A DNA stretch of 59,242 bases from an uncultured Romboutsia sp. GTDB taxonomy: Bacteria; Bacillota; Clostridia; Peptostreptococcales; Peptostreptococcaceae. A model generated the notes under the pieces. The model was not told where the DNA came from, did no database searches, and was given only the letters and a program-made list of their open reading frames with translations. The stretch's first letter is position 1. Every line of letters starts with the position of its first letter. The stretch covers positions 1 to 59,242 of the forward strand of contig CALESE010000085.1 in NCBI GenBank assembly GCA_937907205.1. The letters run 5' to 3'. This document shows, piece by piece, positions 33,713 to 43,452 of the stretch. A program made the translations under genes and the position numbers.

Positions 33713-33807
33713 AATCCATACTATTTTAGTATGGATTACTTATATACTAATATATTATATCATATTATTTTTGTCAAGATTCAATTCCAACTATTTTAGT
33801 ATGAATT
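33713..33807 (-). promoter_or_regulatory. isc operon promoter between two near-identical 25-bp dyads
   Basis: On the minus strand TTGACA (33772-33777) and TATATT (33749-33754) are 17 bases apart. One dyad at 33713-33737 has perfect 11-bp arms with three-base centre and lies just after the expected transcription start. The second at 33783-33807 lies six bases upstream of the -35 element. Both share the core ACTATTTTAGTATG (plus strand), and 21 of 25 bases are the same. They are very likely IscR operators. Centre-to-centre distance is 70 bp. Confidence 0.8.
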
Positions 33808-33897
33808 AATCATAAAAATTAAGCTAACTATTTTTAATTAGCTACAATATATATTTACCCAAGTAATTAATATTTAATCTAAAAATATTTATAAATT

Positions 33898-33928
33898 AAA
33901 AAGATTTAGGGATTCCCTAAATCTTTTT
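33898..33928 (-). terminator. Intrinsic terminator of the ROK kinase gene
   Basis: Perfect 14-bp arms (33898-33911, 33915-33928) with three-base loop, ending at the stop codon. Confidence 0.92.
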
Positions 33929-34861
33929 CTATAATGCTGATGCTCCAAGTATACCTGCATCATTTTTTAATTTAGCTATTACTATATCTCCTATTCCAGC
34001 ACCATCAAAAGGAATATGTTTTTTTACCATATCATCTAAACCATCTAGTATTATATCACTTGCATTTGATACTCCACCACCTATAGATATAACATCTGGA
34101 TCAATAAAGTTAACTATATTTGCTATACCAATAGCTAAATATTTTTTAAACCTATTTATAACTTCAACACCTACTAAGTCATTTTCTTTATATGCATCAA
34201 ATACCGCCTTAGCACTTATATTATTTATATCATTATTAACTTCTTTTAGTATTATACTTTCCCTACCTTCAGATATAAGTTTTTGCGTGTATTTTATTAT
34301 TGATGTCGCTGAACAAAATGTCTCAAAACATCCATTATTTCCACAGTTACAATCAAAATAATTACTTGCTATCATCATATGACCAATTTCTGCACCTATA
34401 CCATTAGAACCTGTAATAAGCTTATTATTTATTACAATACCTCCACCTATTCCAGTTCCTAAAGTTATCATTACACCACTTTCATAGCCTTTCATGCTTC
34501 CATAAACATACTCAGCAAAAGCTGCAACATTTGCATCATTTCCTACTTTAACATTAACATTTTTAAAAACTTCCTCTATTTTAGGAGTTATTAACTCATT
34601 ATGTATTCCAAGATTTACACATGTAACTGCATTATCCTTTGCAACAACTCCTGGAAAACCTATACCTATTGTATTTATATTTTTTATATCAATACCACTA
34701 GCTTCTAAAATCTCATTGACTAAATCAATAATATCCTTAGCTAATCTATCGGCTCCTCCATTTGATGAAGTTTCTTTACTTAGCTTGTGAGTTATTATAC
34801 CATTATCAACTATGCCAGCTTTTATACTCATGCCCCCAACGTCTATTCCTATATTATACAT
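33929..34861 (-). CDS. ROK family sugar kinase, probable glucokinase
   Basis: A 310-residue kinase. The ATP site starts NIGIDVGGMSIKAGI; the catalytic aspartate is D109 in VGNDANVAAFAE; GTGIGGGIV (135-143) contacts phosphate; the zinc motif is H161 plus C171, C173 and C178 in DCNCGNNGCFE. These fit the ROK glucokinase type that phosphorylates glucose or a related sugar in the cytosol. No sugar transporter is near. GGAGG precedes the ATG. Confidence 0.9.
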   Translation of the reverse strand: MYNIGIDVGGMSIKAGIVDNGIITHKLSKETSSNGGADRLAKDIIDLVNEILEASGIDIKNINTIGIGFPGVVAKDNAVTCVNLGIHNELITPKIEEVFKNVNVKVGNDANVAAFAEYVYGSMKGYESGVMITLGTGIGGGIVINNKLITGSNGIGAEIGHMMIASNYFDCNCGNNGCFETFCSATSIIKYTQKLISEGRESIILKEVNNDINNISAKAVFDAYKENDLVGVEVINRFKKYLAIGIANIVNFIDPDVISIGGGVSNASDIILDGLDDMVKKHIPFDGAGIGDIVIAKLKNDAGILGASAL

Positions 34862-34938
34862 TTTTTCCTCCTTAATTTAATAATCAAACGTTTTCTAATT
34901 AAATTATACCTTATATAATATATATTTCCATTATATTT

Positions 34939-35709
34939 TTATTTCGAACATATACTCCAGTTACCTATTTTTATAAAACCTAATTTTTTATATATTTTAC
35001 CAGCTTCTTCATTATCATAAAACAAACATGGAGTTTTATTTTCATTTAAAAGTTCTCTACATATTTTACTTATACATTTTGTAGCGTAACCTTTGTTTCT
35101 AAATTGTGGATGAGTACCAACCCCAACTATAATTGCATGAGTTTTATTTTCAGCAGTACTTTTAGCCATTGCAGCTGCTTGCTTATTAACCTCTATGTAA
35201 TAACCTCTTCCTGTTTTAAGTCCAGATTTAATACATTTTACACTTGTATTTTCAAACTCATCTATCCTTTCGTATAAATTTACTATTTTTTTTAGATTAC
35301 CAATTTTAATTCTTTTAATTATAATATCTTTAAAATTAAAATCTAAATAATGACTATTTTCAAGCTTACAAAAATTAACTCTTCTTATTTTTTTTAATCT
35401 AAGCTTTTTTGCAATAGAATCTACTATTTCTGATTTACCACTTATTTCATAAAAACTCATTGTTTTAATCAGATTATAAAACTTATCTATATTAATTATT
35501 GAATTAGAATATATTGTAATAAACTCAAAGTATTTCACTAAGATACCTTCAATCTCCCCATCAGTATTTATGTCTGCCCATATATTAAAAAAATAATTAT
35601 TATATCCATATCTATCAATATCACCTATTATAAATAAATTAAATTCAGGTTCTTGCTTTAAATAATTCATAAGTTTATTATGATATTTATTATCTAACTT
35701 TATAATCAT
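34939..35709 (-). CDS. GNAT family N-acetyltransferase
   Basis: A 256-residue protein with a C-terminal GNAT domain. The acetyl-CoA binding segment VGVGTHPQFRNKGYATKCIS (about 191-210) with motif A (RNKGYAT) is clear, and the end shows YDNEEAGKIYKKLGFIKIGNW, typical of the last motif. The N-terminal half (about 1-120) has a diverged GNAT-like or ZUMA-like layer without a second acetyl-CoA motif. Substrate unknown. GGGGG precedes the ATG; it lies between rarA and the ROK kinase. Confidence 0.85.
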   Translation of the reverse strand: MIIKLDNKYHNKLMNYLKQEPEFNLFIIGDIDRYGYNNYFFNIWADINTDGEIEGILVKYFEFITIYSNSIINIDKFYNLIKTMSFYEISGKSEIVDSIAKKLRLKKIRRVNFCKLENSHYLDFNFKDIIIKRIKIGNLKKIVNLYERIDEFENTSVKCIKSGLKTGRGYYIEVNKQAAAMAKSTAENKTHAIIVGVGTHPQFRNKGYATKCISKICRELLNENKTPCLFYDNEEAGKIYKKLGFIKIGNWSICSK

Positions 35710-35794
35710 AATAATTCCCCCTGGTTTAAAATCTATATAGTTATAAAATTTACTAAAAACTATTTTATAATAGATATTATAGTAATTAATTTCA

Positions 35795-37060
35795 CTATTT
35801 ATTACTATTTAAATAATCTAGATAATTTTTTATGTTTTTTTCAGTTTTATTTTCACTTGGAATATAGTAAACGCTATTTTTTATACTATCCGGTAAATAT
35901 TGCTGTTTAACATAATTATTTTTATAATCATGTGGGTACTTATATTCAATCCCTCTATCTAGGTTTGATGCACCATTATAATGTGCATCTTTTATATGAC
36001 TTGGTATATCAAATATAAACTCATTATCTAATTCTTCTAATGCAGCATTTATTGCTAAATATGCAGAATTTGATTTCGGTGATGTTGCAAGCAGTATAGT
36101 AGCTTGTGCTAAAGGAATTCTAGCCTCTGGAAAACCAATTTGCATAGCGCTATCTACACATGATTTAACTATTGTTATTGCATTTGGATAAGCAAGACCT
36201 ATATCTTCACTAGCTATAACTAAAAGTCTTCTACAAATACTAATTAAATCTTCACCTTTTATAAGCCTAGCTAAATAATGAATTGAAGCCTGTGGGTCAC
36301 TCCCTCTAATAGACTTTTGAAAAGCACTTAATATGTCATAATGACTATCTCCTTTTCTATCATAATTTAGCTTTTTATTAAATGCTAAATTTTTTACAGC
36401 TTCAGAATTTATGTATACAATATTATCTTTATTTGGTTTAGTTGAGTAAGTTACTAGCTCAAGCAAATTAAGAGCACTTCTCATATCACCATCACTAAGC
36501 ATTGAAATATCTTCCAATGCATCTTTTTCAAATTCAATCTTTGTATAACTAGATTCTTTTATTATATTTACTGCCCTTGTTAATCCTTTTATTATTTCAT
36601 ATTTATTTAATGGTTTAAATTCAAGAATTGTCGATCTACTAAGTAAAGCTTTATATACATAATGATATGGATTTTCTGTAGTACTTGCTATTAATGTTAT
36701 CTTTCCATTTTCCATAAATTCAAGTATTGATTGTTGTTGTTTTTTATTAAAACTTTGAATTTCATCAATATAAAGTAATACTCCATTTATATTGCTTATA
36801 GAATCAAGTTCTGATACTACTTTCTTTACATCATCTAAAGATGAATTTGTTGCATTTATCTTATAAAAATTCTTATTACTTTTTTTTGATATTATCTCAG
36901 CCACTGTTGTCTTACCTACTCCTGGCGGACCAAAAAATATCATATTTGGTAAAAAATTTGATTCTAATATTTTATTTAAAAGTTTATTTTTACCTATAAT
37001 ATGGTTTTGACCTACTACTTCTTCAATATTTATAGGTCTAATTTTATCTGCTAAAGGCAT
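35795..37060 (-). CDS. rarA: Replication-associated recombination ATPase RarA (MgsA)
   Basis: A 421-residue AAA+ ATPase that acts at stalled replication forks. Walker A GPPGVGKT (44-51), Walker B LLYIDEIQ with D99-E100, sensor 1 STTENP (about 126-131) and a C-terminal oligomerisation domain with FPEARIPLAQATILLATSPKSN, a RarA mark. Length is normal. It starts with MPLADKIRP, matching the usual MPLAxRxRP. The codY terminator lies upstream, so it has its own or read-through expression. Confidence 0.94.
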   Translation of the reverse strand: MPLADKIRPINIEEVVGQNHIIGKNKLLNKILESNFLPNMIFFGPPGVGKTTVAEIISKKSNKNFYKINATNSSLDDVKKVVSELDSISNINGVLLYIDEIQSFNKKQQQSILEFMENGKITLIASTTENPYHYVYKALLSRSTILEFKPLNKYEIIKGLTRAVNIIKESSYTKIEFEKDALEDISMLSDGDMRSALNLLELVTYSTKPNKDNIVYINSEAVKNLAFNKKLNYDRKGDSHYDILSAFQKSIRGSDPQASIHYLARLIKGEDLISICRRLLVIASEDIGLAYPNAITIVKSCVDSAMQIGFPEARIPLAQATILLATSPKSNSAYLAINAALEELDNEFIFDIPSHIKDAHYNGASNLDRGIEYKYPHDYKNNYVKQQYLPDSIKNSVYYIPSENKTEKNIKNYLDYLNSNK

Positions 37061-37085
37061 ATTTATCTCCTTCCATATATAAATA

Positions 37086-37113
37086 AAAGGTATCTATTTA
37101 AATAGATACCTTT
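37086..37113 (-). terminator. Intrinsic terminator of codY
   Basis: A 28-base perfect palindrome followed on the minus strand by TTATTTATAT. Confidence 0.8.
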
Positions 37114-37127
37114 ATAGCTAATATTAA

Positions 37128-37913
37128 TTAGTAATTACTTTTTAATTTTTTAAGCTCTTCTATAAGTTTATCATTAAGTACCTTTATATGAGTACCCTTC
37201 ATACCTAAAGACCTTGATTCTATGACACCTGCACTTTCAAATTTTCTAAGTGCATTTACTATAACAGACCTAGTTATACCAACTCTATCTGCTACTTTGC
37301 TTGCAACAAGTAGACCTTCTTTTCCACCTAGTTCTTCGAATATATGCTCTACAGCTTCAAGCTCTGAATATGATAATGTCCCTATAGCCATTTGTACTAC
37401 TGTTTTCTTTCTCATTTCTTCTTCAAGCTCTTCACTTATAGCTCTTAATATTTCTAAGCCTACAACTGTTGAACTATACTCAGCTATTACTAAATCATCG
37501 TCTGTAAATTCTTCATCATATCTTGATAAAACTAATGTACCTAACCTTTGTCCACTTCCTAATATAGGAACTACAGTAGTTATTTTATGAAGTCTATCTT
37601 GTTCAAATGGGAATAACTTAAGAACCTGTTCTCCAGTTACATTTTCTAAAGTTTCATTTATTGTTAATAAACTCTCAGTATATTCTTTTGGGAATCTCTT
37701 CTGATTTGTATCTTGATCTTCAACAACAGAACTATCTTCAATATTATTTAAATATAATCCTAATACTTTTCCTTTAGAACTTAACACGTATACATTTGAG
37801 CTTAAAACTTCACCTAATACTCCAGCTAATAAATCAAAAGATACTGCACTGCCTCCACTTGTTTGAAGAGTTTTATTTATTTTTCTTGTTTTTTGTAACA
37901 TTTCACTTGACAT
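37128..37913 (-). CDS. codY: GTP-sensing global regulator CodY
   Basis: A 261-residue repressor that senses branched-chain amino acids and GTP and controls metabolism, and toxin genes in Clostridia. The N-terminal GAF domain (about 1-150) and the C-terminal winged helix ASKVADRVGITRSVIVNALRKFESAGVIESRSLGMKGTHIKVLN (spans about 203-246) are typical. The gene order topA-codY is common in Clostridia. The start ATG follows AAGGAG. brnQ, a branched-chain amino acid transporter, lies 7 kb away and is a plausible target. Confidence 0.98.
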   Translation of the reverse strand: MSSEMLQKTRKINKTLQTSGGSAVSFDLLAGVLGEVLSSNVYVLSSKGKVLGLYLNNIEDSSVVEDQDTNQKRFPKEYTESLLTINETLENVTGEQVLKLFPFEQDRLHKITTVVPILGSGQRLGTLVLSRYDEEFTDDDLVIAEYSSTVVGLEILRAISEELEEEMRKKTVVQMAIGTLSYSELEAVEHIFEELGGKEGLLVASKVADRVGITRSVIVNALRKFESAGVIESRSLGMKGTHIKVLNDKLIEELKKLKSNY

Positions 37914-37954
37914 TTATTTCCATCTCCTTGTAAAGGTTCGACGTTTTATAACCT

Positions 37955-37984
37955 ATTATATTGTTTAAATATACATATTTTCAA
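37955..37984 (-). promoter_or_regulatory. codY promoter
   Basis: On the minus strand TTGAAA (37979-37984) and TATAAT (37955-37960) are 18 bases apart, 42 bases upstream of the codY start. No clear CodY box was found there. Confidence 0.65.
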
Positions 37985-38071
37985 CAGATTTATCGTATTT
38001 TTGATAAATTGTGCAATAGAAATATTACCATAAAACTTTCCCTTTTTCAATATAAATAAGATACTCTTTTT

Positions 38072-40177
38072 CTAATTTTCTATCTTTTCATTATTTTCTT
38101 TCATTTTCTCTTTACCTATTCCCTTATTACAATCTTTATCCGAGCATATAACTTTAGTTTCTGATTTAGTAACCTTCTCTATCATATAAGATCCACACTT
38201 ATTACAAATCTCTCCAGTTGGCTTATTCCATGAGATAAAATCACATTCTGGATACTTTGAACATCCATAGAATGCTTTACCTCTTTTAGATTTTCTAAGT
38301 ATAATCTCCCCTTCATGGCATTTAGGGCATGTTACTCCTACTTTATTTACTAAAGGCTTTGTAGTCTTGCATTCTGGGTAATTTTTACAAGCCATAAATT
38401 TACCAAATCTTCCATATTTGATAACCATGTTTTCTCCACAGTTTTCACATATTTCATCGGTTTCTTCATCCATATTTATTTTTTCTATACTTTCTTTAGC
38501 TATTTCTATTGCTTCTTTTAATGGTTCGTAAGCCTCAGCTACAACATGTTTCCATTCAATATGTCCTTCTTCTATTTCATCTAATTGACTTTCCATCTGA
38601 GCCGTAAAATCAACGTCTACAAATTTAGTAAAGTTATTTTCTAATATATCTGTTACTATTATCCCAAGTTCTGTAGGACATAAGCTAGTACCTTGCTTTT
38701 CAACATATTCTCTATTTAATATAGTTGTAATAGTTGGGGCATAAGTACTTGGTCTACCTATACCTAACTCTTCTAGAGTTTTTACTAAGCTAGCTTCTGT
38801 AAATCTTGCTGGTGGCTGAGTAAAATGTTGCATTGGAGATATAGTATCTAGTTTTAACTTATCTCCTTCAGATATGCTTGGAAGTATTTTATCTTCTCTA
38901 TCTGTAAAGTTATAAACCTTAGTATAACCATCGAATTTCATTTTAGAACCTGTCGCTTTAAAGATATAATCACCTATATTACACTCTACATTTAATATAT
39001 CAAATATTGAATCTTCCATTTGGCTTGCTACAAGTCTTCTCCATATTAAGTTATATAGTTTATATTGATCCTTACTTAAAGAGCTTTTTATACTATCTGG
39101 TGTTCTATCAATAGATGTTGGTCTTATAGCTTCATGAGCATCTTGAACCTTTTTGTTTTCTTTCTTTTCTTTTTTACTTGTATTATCCTTATAGTAATTT
39201 TCACCTAAATTCTCAGTTATATATATTTTTGATTTTTCTTTAGCTTCATCAGATATTCTTTTTGAATCTGTTCTTATATAGGATATAAGACCTACTGTAC
39301 CTTCTCCTTCTATATCTATACCTTCATATAGCTCTTGAGCTATACTCATTGTCTTTTTAGTTGTAAAAGATAATTTATTTGCTGCTTCTTGTTGAAGCAT
39401 ACTAGTTGTAAATGGTTTTGGAGCTGACTTTCTTCTTGTTTTAGACTCTATGGATACAACATCTAAGTTTTTCCCTTCAATATTTGACAATATTTCATTA
39501 ACCATAGCTTCATTTTCTATGTCAATTTTTTTATTATCTTTACCATAAAATTTTAGGCTTATATTTTCATCATTAGAAGTTTTGGCATCTAAATCAATAG
39601 TCCAGTATTCAACAGGAATAAATTCTTTTATTTCTTTTTCTCTATCACAAATTAGCTTTGTAGTAACAGATTGTACTCTACCTGCACTTAAACCTTTTCT
39701 TACCTTTTGCCAAAGTATAGGACTTATTTGATATCCTAATAATCTATCTAACACTCTTCTAGCTTGTTGTGCATCAACTAAACTTAAATCTATATGCCTT
39801 GGACTTTTTATAGCCTTTTTTATAGCATCTTTAGTTATCTCATGAAATTCTATTCTACAATTATCAGTTTCTTCTAGGCTTAAAATATGAGCTAAATGCC
39901 AAGATATAGCTTCTCCTTCTCTGTCCGGGTCAGTTGCTAAATAAACTTTTTTTGCTTTTTTTGCTTCTTTTTTAAGTTCTTTTATTACATCACCCTTACC
40001 TCTTATATTTATATATTGAGGTTCAAAGTTATTTTCTATATCTACTCCTAGTTTACTCTTTGGTAAATCCCTTACATGTCCAACCGAAGCCTTTACGGTA
40101 TAATGACTTTTCCCTAAAAACTTTTCTATGGTTTTAGCTTTTGCAGGCGATTCTACGATGACTAATGTTTTGGCCAT
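38072..40177 (-). CDS. topA: DNA topoisomerase I
   Basis: A 701-residue type IA topoisomerase that relaxes negative supercoils. TLVIVESPAKAKTIEKFLG opens the Toprim domain, DPDREGEAISWHL holds metal acids, and LISYIRTDSKR carries the active tyrosine (about residue 300). Three C-terminal four-cysteine zinc modules begin CENCGENM, CPKCHEGE and CNKCGSYM. The frame continues upstream to 40195, but homologues start MAKT; GGGGG lies eleven bases before this ATG. Final residues are basic. It follows dprA. Confidence 0.97.
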   Translation of the reverse strand: MAKTLVIVESPAKAKTIEKFLGKSHYTVKASVGHVRDLPKSKLGVDIENNFEPQYINIRGKGDVIKELKKEAKKAKKVYLATDPDREGEAISWHLAHILSLEETDNCRIEFHEITKDAIKKAIKSPRHIDLSLVDAQQARRVLDRLLGYQISPILWQKVRKGLSAGRVQSVTTKLICDREKEIKEFIPVEYWTIDLDAKTSNDENISLKFYGKDNKKIDIENEAMVNEILSNIEGKNLDVVSIESKTRRKSAPKPFTTSMLQQEAANKLSFTTKKTMSIAQELYEGIDIEGEGTVGLISYIRTDSKRISDEAKEKSKIYITENLGENYYKDNTSKKEKKENKKVQDAHEAIRPTSIDRTPDSIKSSLSKDQYKLYNLIWRRLVASQMEDSIFDILNVECNIGDYIFKATGSKMKFDGYTKVYNFTDREDKILPSISEGDKLKLDTISPMQHFTQPPARFTEASLVKTLEELGIGRPSTYAPTITTILNREYVEKQGTSLCPTELGIIVTDILENNFTKFVDVDFTAQMESQLDEIEEGHIEWKHVVAEAYEPLKEAIEIAKESIEKINMDEETDEICENCGENMVIKYGRFGKFMACKNYPECKTTKPLVNKVGVTCPKCHEGEIILRKSKRGKAFYGCSKYPECDFISWNKPTGEICNKCGSYMIEKVTKSETKVICSDKDCNKGIGKEKMKENNEKIEN

Positions 40178-40203
40178 AAAACCACACACCCCCACTTATG
40201 TAT

Positions 40204-41301
40204 TTATAAATTTAAACTGTATTTTTTATTATTCATCTCTATTAAAATATCATTTAATACTAATTCACCTAAAATTGTATTTAAATATTTTATTTCCATT
40301 TTAGTATTATCACAAATTTCATCTATATGCAATATACCATTGTTCTTTATCGTGTCTATTACTTTAATACTATCATCATTTAGTATTATATTATCATAAT
40401 TTTTACAATTTTCTTCATCCTTTATACTAATTATTTTATATTCACTTAAAATATCCTCTAATTCATCTACTAATTTTGCGCCTTCTTTAATAATTTTATT
40501 ACAACCTTTGCTCATATATGAATTTATATTTCCTGGAATAGCAAATACATTCTTTCCTTGTTCAAGTGCATAATCCACAGTTATTAATGCTCCACTTTCT
40601 TGTGATGCTTCTACAACTATCACACCATCACTTATTCCACTTATTATTCTATTTCTAGCATAAAAATTACTTTTATAAACTTTATCATTTGGTAAATATT
40701 CAGATATTAATAACCCATTATCATCAAGTATTTTATTTGCAATTTTTATACTTGACTTTGGTAATGGATTATCTACTGATGATGGTAAAACCGCTATCGT
40801 CTTTGATTTACCACTCATACAACCTTCATGACAATATGAATCTATTCCATATGCTAACCCACTTACTATATTTATTCCACAATCTGATAGTTTTTTACTT
40901 ATATTTATAGCATTGTATTTTCCATAATCACTGCATTTTCTACTACCAACCATTCCTAATATAATATTTTTAGTTACATTTATATTTCCTTTATAAAATA
41001 ATATTTTAGGAACATCATATATATTTCTAAGATTTTGTGGATATTTTTCATCAGTATGACAAATATATTGTATATTTTTTTTATGTAAATCTTCTTTTAT
41101 ATTATCTAAGTAAGCAAGACTTTTATATTTTACTATATTTTCCTTTATATTTGTATTTATATTTTTTAAATTAAGTATTTCTTTATCTGAAAGTCTAATA
41201 ATTTCATCAATATTTTCTACCTGATTTTCTATTAATTGTACTACTTTATTAGTTACACCATTTATAGACTTTAACCATAAGTATATATCTTTTCTTTCCA
41301 T
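40204..41301 (-). CDS. dprA: DNA processing protein DprA
   Basis: A 365-residue protein that loads RecA on incoming single-stranded DNA in transformation. The Rossmann-like core shows MVGSRKCSDYGKYNA, VSGLAYGIDSYCHEG, NRIISGISDGVIVVEA and GALITVDYALEQGKNVFAIPG. A C-terminal winged helix is about 305-362. N-terminal region (1-65) is HhH-like. Together with comM and topA in one minus-strand run. Natural transformation is not shown for this group, so the role may be in recombination. Confidence 0.95.
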   Translation of the reverse strand: MERKDIYLWLKSINGVTNKVVQLIENQVENIDEIIRLSDKEILNLKNINTNIKENIVKYKSLAYLDNIKEDLHKKNIQYICHTDEKYPQNLRNIYDVPKILFYKGNINVTKNIILGMVGSRKCSDYGKYNAINISKKLSDCGINIVSGLAYGIDSYCHEGCMSGKSKTIAVLPSSVDNPLPKSSIKIANKILDDNGLLISEYLPNDKVYKSNFYARNRIISGISDGVIVVEASQESGALITVDYALEQGKNVFAIPGNINSYMSKGCNKIIKEGAKLVDELEDILSEYKIISIKDEENCKNYDNIILNDDSIKVIDTIKNNGILHIDEICDNTKMEIKYLNTILGELVLNDILIEMNNKKYSLNL

Positions 41302-41310
41302 ATTTTTCTC

Positions 41311-42831
41311 CTATTTGAAATATGTATAATAAGCTTTTCTAAATGAAAATGCCTCCATTATATCATTATGACCTATACTCTCATTGCCTTCTAAGTCTGC
41401 TATTGTTCTTGCTACTTTTAGAAGCTTTGTATAACTTCTATTGCTTAATTTATATTTATTAAGTATTGATTTTATACTATTTTTAGCTTCTTCACTTAAA
41501 TTACAAAACCTTAAAAGATTAGATGACTTAATCTCATCATTTGTTTTAATATTTTCATTTTTAAATCTTTTTTCTTGAATATTTCTTGCCATCTGAACTC
41601 TATCTCTTATATCTTTTGAACTTTCTCCTTTTTTACCGCTTTGTAATTCTTCATAAGATACTGAATTTACTTCTATAAAAATATCAAATCTATCTAATAA
41701 AGGTCCTGATAGTTTATTTTTATATCTATCTATTTCATAACCTCTACAAGTGCAATCTTTATCAGACATATAATATCCACAAGGGCATGGATTCATGGCT
41801 CCTATTAAAAGTAAATTACAAGGATATTGAACATTATACTTTACTCTAGATATATTAATGTACTTATCTTCTATTGGTTGTCTTAATGTTTCTAATATAC
41901 GTCTATCAAATTCGGCTATTTCATCTAAAAATAAAACCCCTTTATGAGCTAGTACAACTTCTCCCGGTCTTGAATCAAAGCCTCCACCTATTAATGCTTG
42001 CCTTGTTGATGTATGATGAGGAGATCTAAATGGACGTTTATATACTATACCTTCATCTTCATTTAATAGCCCAGATGCACTATATATCTTACTTACTTCT
42101 ATCATCTCATCTTTTTTTATTTCTGGAAGTATTGTTCTTATTCTTTTAGCAATCATAGTTTTTCCACTACCCGGTGGTCCTACCATAAGTATATTATGAT
42201 TTCCTGCAGCTGCTATTTCAGCTCCTCTTTTTACAAAGTAGTTACCACATACATCTTCAAAGTCTTCATCATAATTATAATCTTCTTTATATTCTATTAT
42301 TTCTTTTCTATCTATCTTCAAGTCATTATTTAAAAATCCTATACATTCCTTTAAACTATCTATTGGAATTATTTCTATATCATCTACAAATAAACTTTCA
42401 GCTAGATTATCAATAGGTATAAATATTCTTTTAATATTATTTTGTTTTGCCCCTATAATTATAGGCAATATTCCTTTAACTTTTCTAATGCTTCCATCTA
42501 ATGATAACTCACCTACAAACATACTTTCATTTATATAGTTATCATCTTTTTTTATAAGTTGTCTTAATATACCTATACATATAGATAAATCTAAAAATGA
42601 TCCTTGTTTCTTCATATCTGCTGGGGATAAATTTACAACTATACGTGAATTTGGAAATTTATAACCACTATTTATAATAGCTGACTTTACTCTATCTCTA
42701 GCCTCTTTTATCTCAGTACTAGCAAGTCCTACTATATTGAAACATGGTATACCATTTGCTATATCAACTTCAACTTTTACTAAAAAACCTTCTATTCCTA
42801 TCAAATTACTTGAATTAATAATACTTAACAT
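41311..42831 (-). CDS. comM: ComM/YifB family Mg-chelatase-like ATPase
   Basis: A 506-residue AAA+ protein. In Vibrio ComM is a helicase that extends branch migration during transformation. An N-terminal Lon-like domain with GLASTEIKEARDRVKSA and VVNLSPADMKKQGSFLDL precedes the ATPase: Walker A MVGPPGSGKTM, Walker B VLFLDEIAEF and AMNPCPCGYY with a cysteine-rich insert. C-terminal Mg-chelatase domain (about 410-500). A frame runs to 42855, but GAGG fits the ATG at 42831. Neighbours are dprA and yraN. Confidence 0.94.
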   Translation of the reverse strand: MLSIINSSNLIGIEGFLVKVEVDIANGIPCFNIVGLASTEIKEARDRVKSAIINSGYKFPNSRIVVNLSPADMKKQGSFLDLSICIGILRQLIKKDDNYINESMFVGELSLDGSIRKVKGILPIIIGAKQNNIKRIFIPIDNLAESLFVDDIEIIPIDSLKECIGFLNNDLKIDRKEIIEYKEDYNYDEDFEDVCGNYFVKRGAEIAAAGNHNILMVGPPGSGKTMIAKRIRTILPEIKKDEMIEVSKIYSASGLLNEDEGIVYKRPFRSPHHTSTRQALIGGGFDSRPGEVVLAHKGVLFLDEIAEFDRRILETLRQPIEDKYINISRVKYNVQYPCNLLLIGAMNPCPCGYYMSDKDCTCRGYEIDRYKNKLSGPLLDRFDIFIEVNSVSYEELQSGKKGESSKDIRDRVQMARNIQEKRFKNENIKTNDEIKSSNLLRFCNLSEEAKNSIKSILNKYKLSNRSYTKLLKVARTIADLEGNESIGHNDIMEAFSFRKAYYTYFK

Positions 42832-42844
42832 AAATTCCTCTCTT

Positions 42845-43189
42845 TTAAAAAGCATTTACTATATGATTTATTTTTTTATCTTTTAAATATACCTCTATTA
42901 CATCAAATCTTATTGATGTATTATATAAGTTATTTTTAAGTATATAATATTTTGCTATATCAGTTATTTTTTTAATTTTTTTATAATTTACAGCTTCACT
43001 AGGGTATCCAAATTTAACATTCGTTCTAGATTTTACTTCTACAAATACTATATCTTCATCTAATTTAGTTATTATATCTATTTCTCCAGATTTTATTTTA
43101 TAGTTAGTTTCTAGTATTTTAGCTCCTTTAGATAATAAATAATCTTTTGCTATATGCTCTCCTAGATCACCTTTTTCTTTATTATTCAT
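42845..43189 (-). CDS. yraN: UPF0102 family nuclease-like protein YraN
   Basis: A 114-residue protein with the restriction-endonuclease-like core: GDLGEHIAKDYLLSKG (E11), GEIDIITK (D38) and VFVEVKSR (E51, K53). These residues match a PD-(D/E)xK nuclease site. It commonly lies between rnhB and comM, as here. A cellular role is unknown. GGAG is seven bases before the ATG. It is the first intact gene of the yraN-comM-dprA-topA run. Confidence 0.93.
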   Translation of the reverse strand: MNNKEKGDLGEHIAKDYLLSKGAKILETNYKIKSGEIDIITKLDEDIVFVEVKSRTNVKFGYPSEAVNYKKIKKITDIAKYYILKNNLYNTSIRFDVIEVYLKDKKINHIVNAF

Positions 43190-43248
43190 TTTATACTCCT
43201 AAATTTAAATCATTTATTTAGTAATTATATATACAAATTTTATAATTG

Positions 43249-43420
43249 AAAATTAAATGTTATTGGAGATATTATGGTTCATAATACTCAAATTAAAGCT
43301 CAGTATAACACATCTATTAACACTTATTCATTTGATAATAATTTTAAATACGTCAAAAACTATATTAAAAAATCAGATTTATCAATTGCTAATTTAGAAA
43401 CTTCTTTAACTGCAAAAAAT
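43249..43420 (+). pseudogene. 5' fragment of a CapA-type (PGA_cap) metallophosphatase gene
   Basis: The plus strand reads KLNVIGDIMVHNTQIKAQYN followed by FKYVKNYIKKSDLSIANLET, which matches the N-terminal end of CapA/poly-gamma-glutamate synthesis-like proteins (GDIMVH metal motif, then SIANLE). It covers only about 55 codons; the frame upstream is closed by a stop at its 5' side, and a terminator hairpin follows at once. The rest of the roughly 350-residue protein is missing. GGAG and an ATG remain inside it, so a short peptide could be made from 43274. Confidence 0.7.
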
Positions 43421-43452
43421 AAAAAAATTCACTGTGTAGTGAATTCTTTTTT
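43421..43452. terminator. Bidirectional terminator between two pseudogenes
   Basis: Perfect 8-bp arms (43426-43433, 43438-43445) around GTGT with A and T runs. It ends both the plus-strand CapA remnant and the minus-strand dehydrogenase remnant. Confidence 0.75.

Noticed and set aside
33366..33809. 147-residue plus-strand open frame over iscR and its promoter
   Set aside because: Shadow of iscR; it crosses both operator dyads and has no ribosome site.
37222..37590. 122-residue plus-strand frame opposite codY
   Set aside because: Serine-rich complement of conserved codY codons; no initiation signal.
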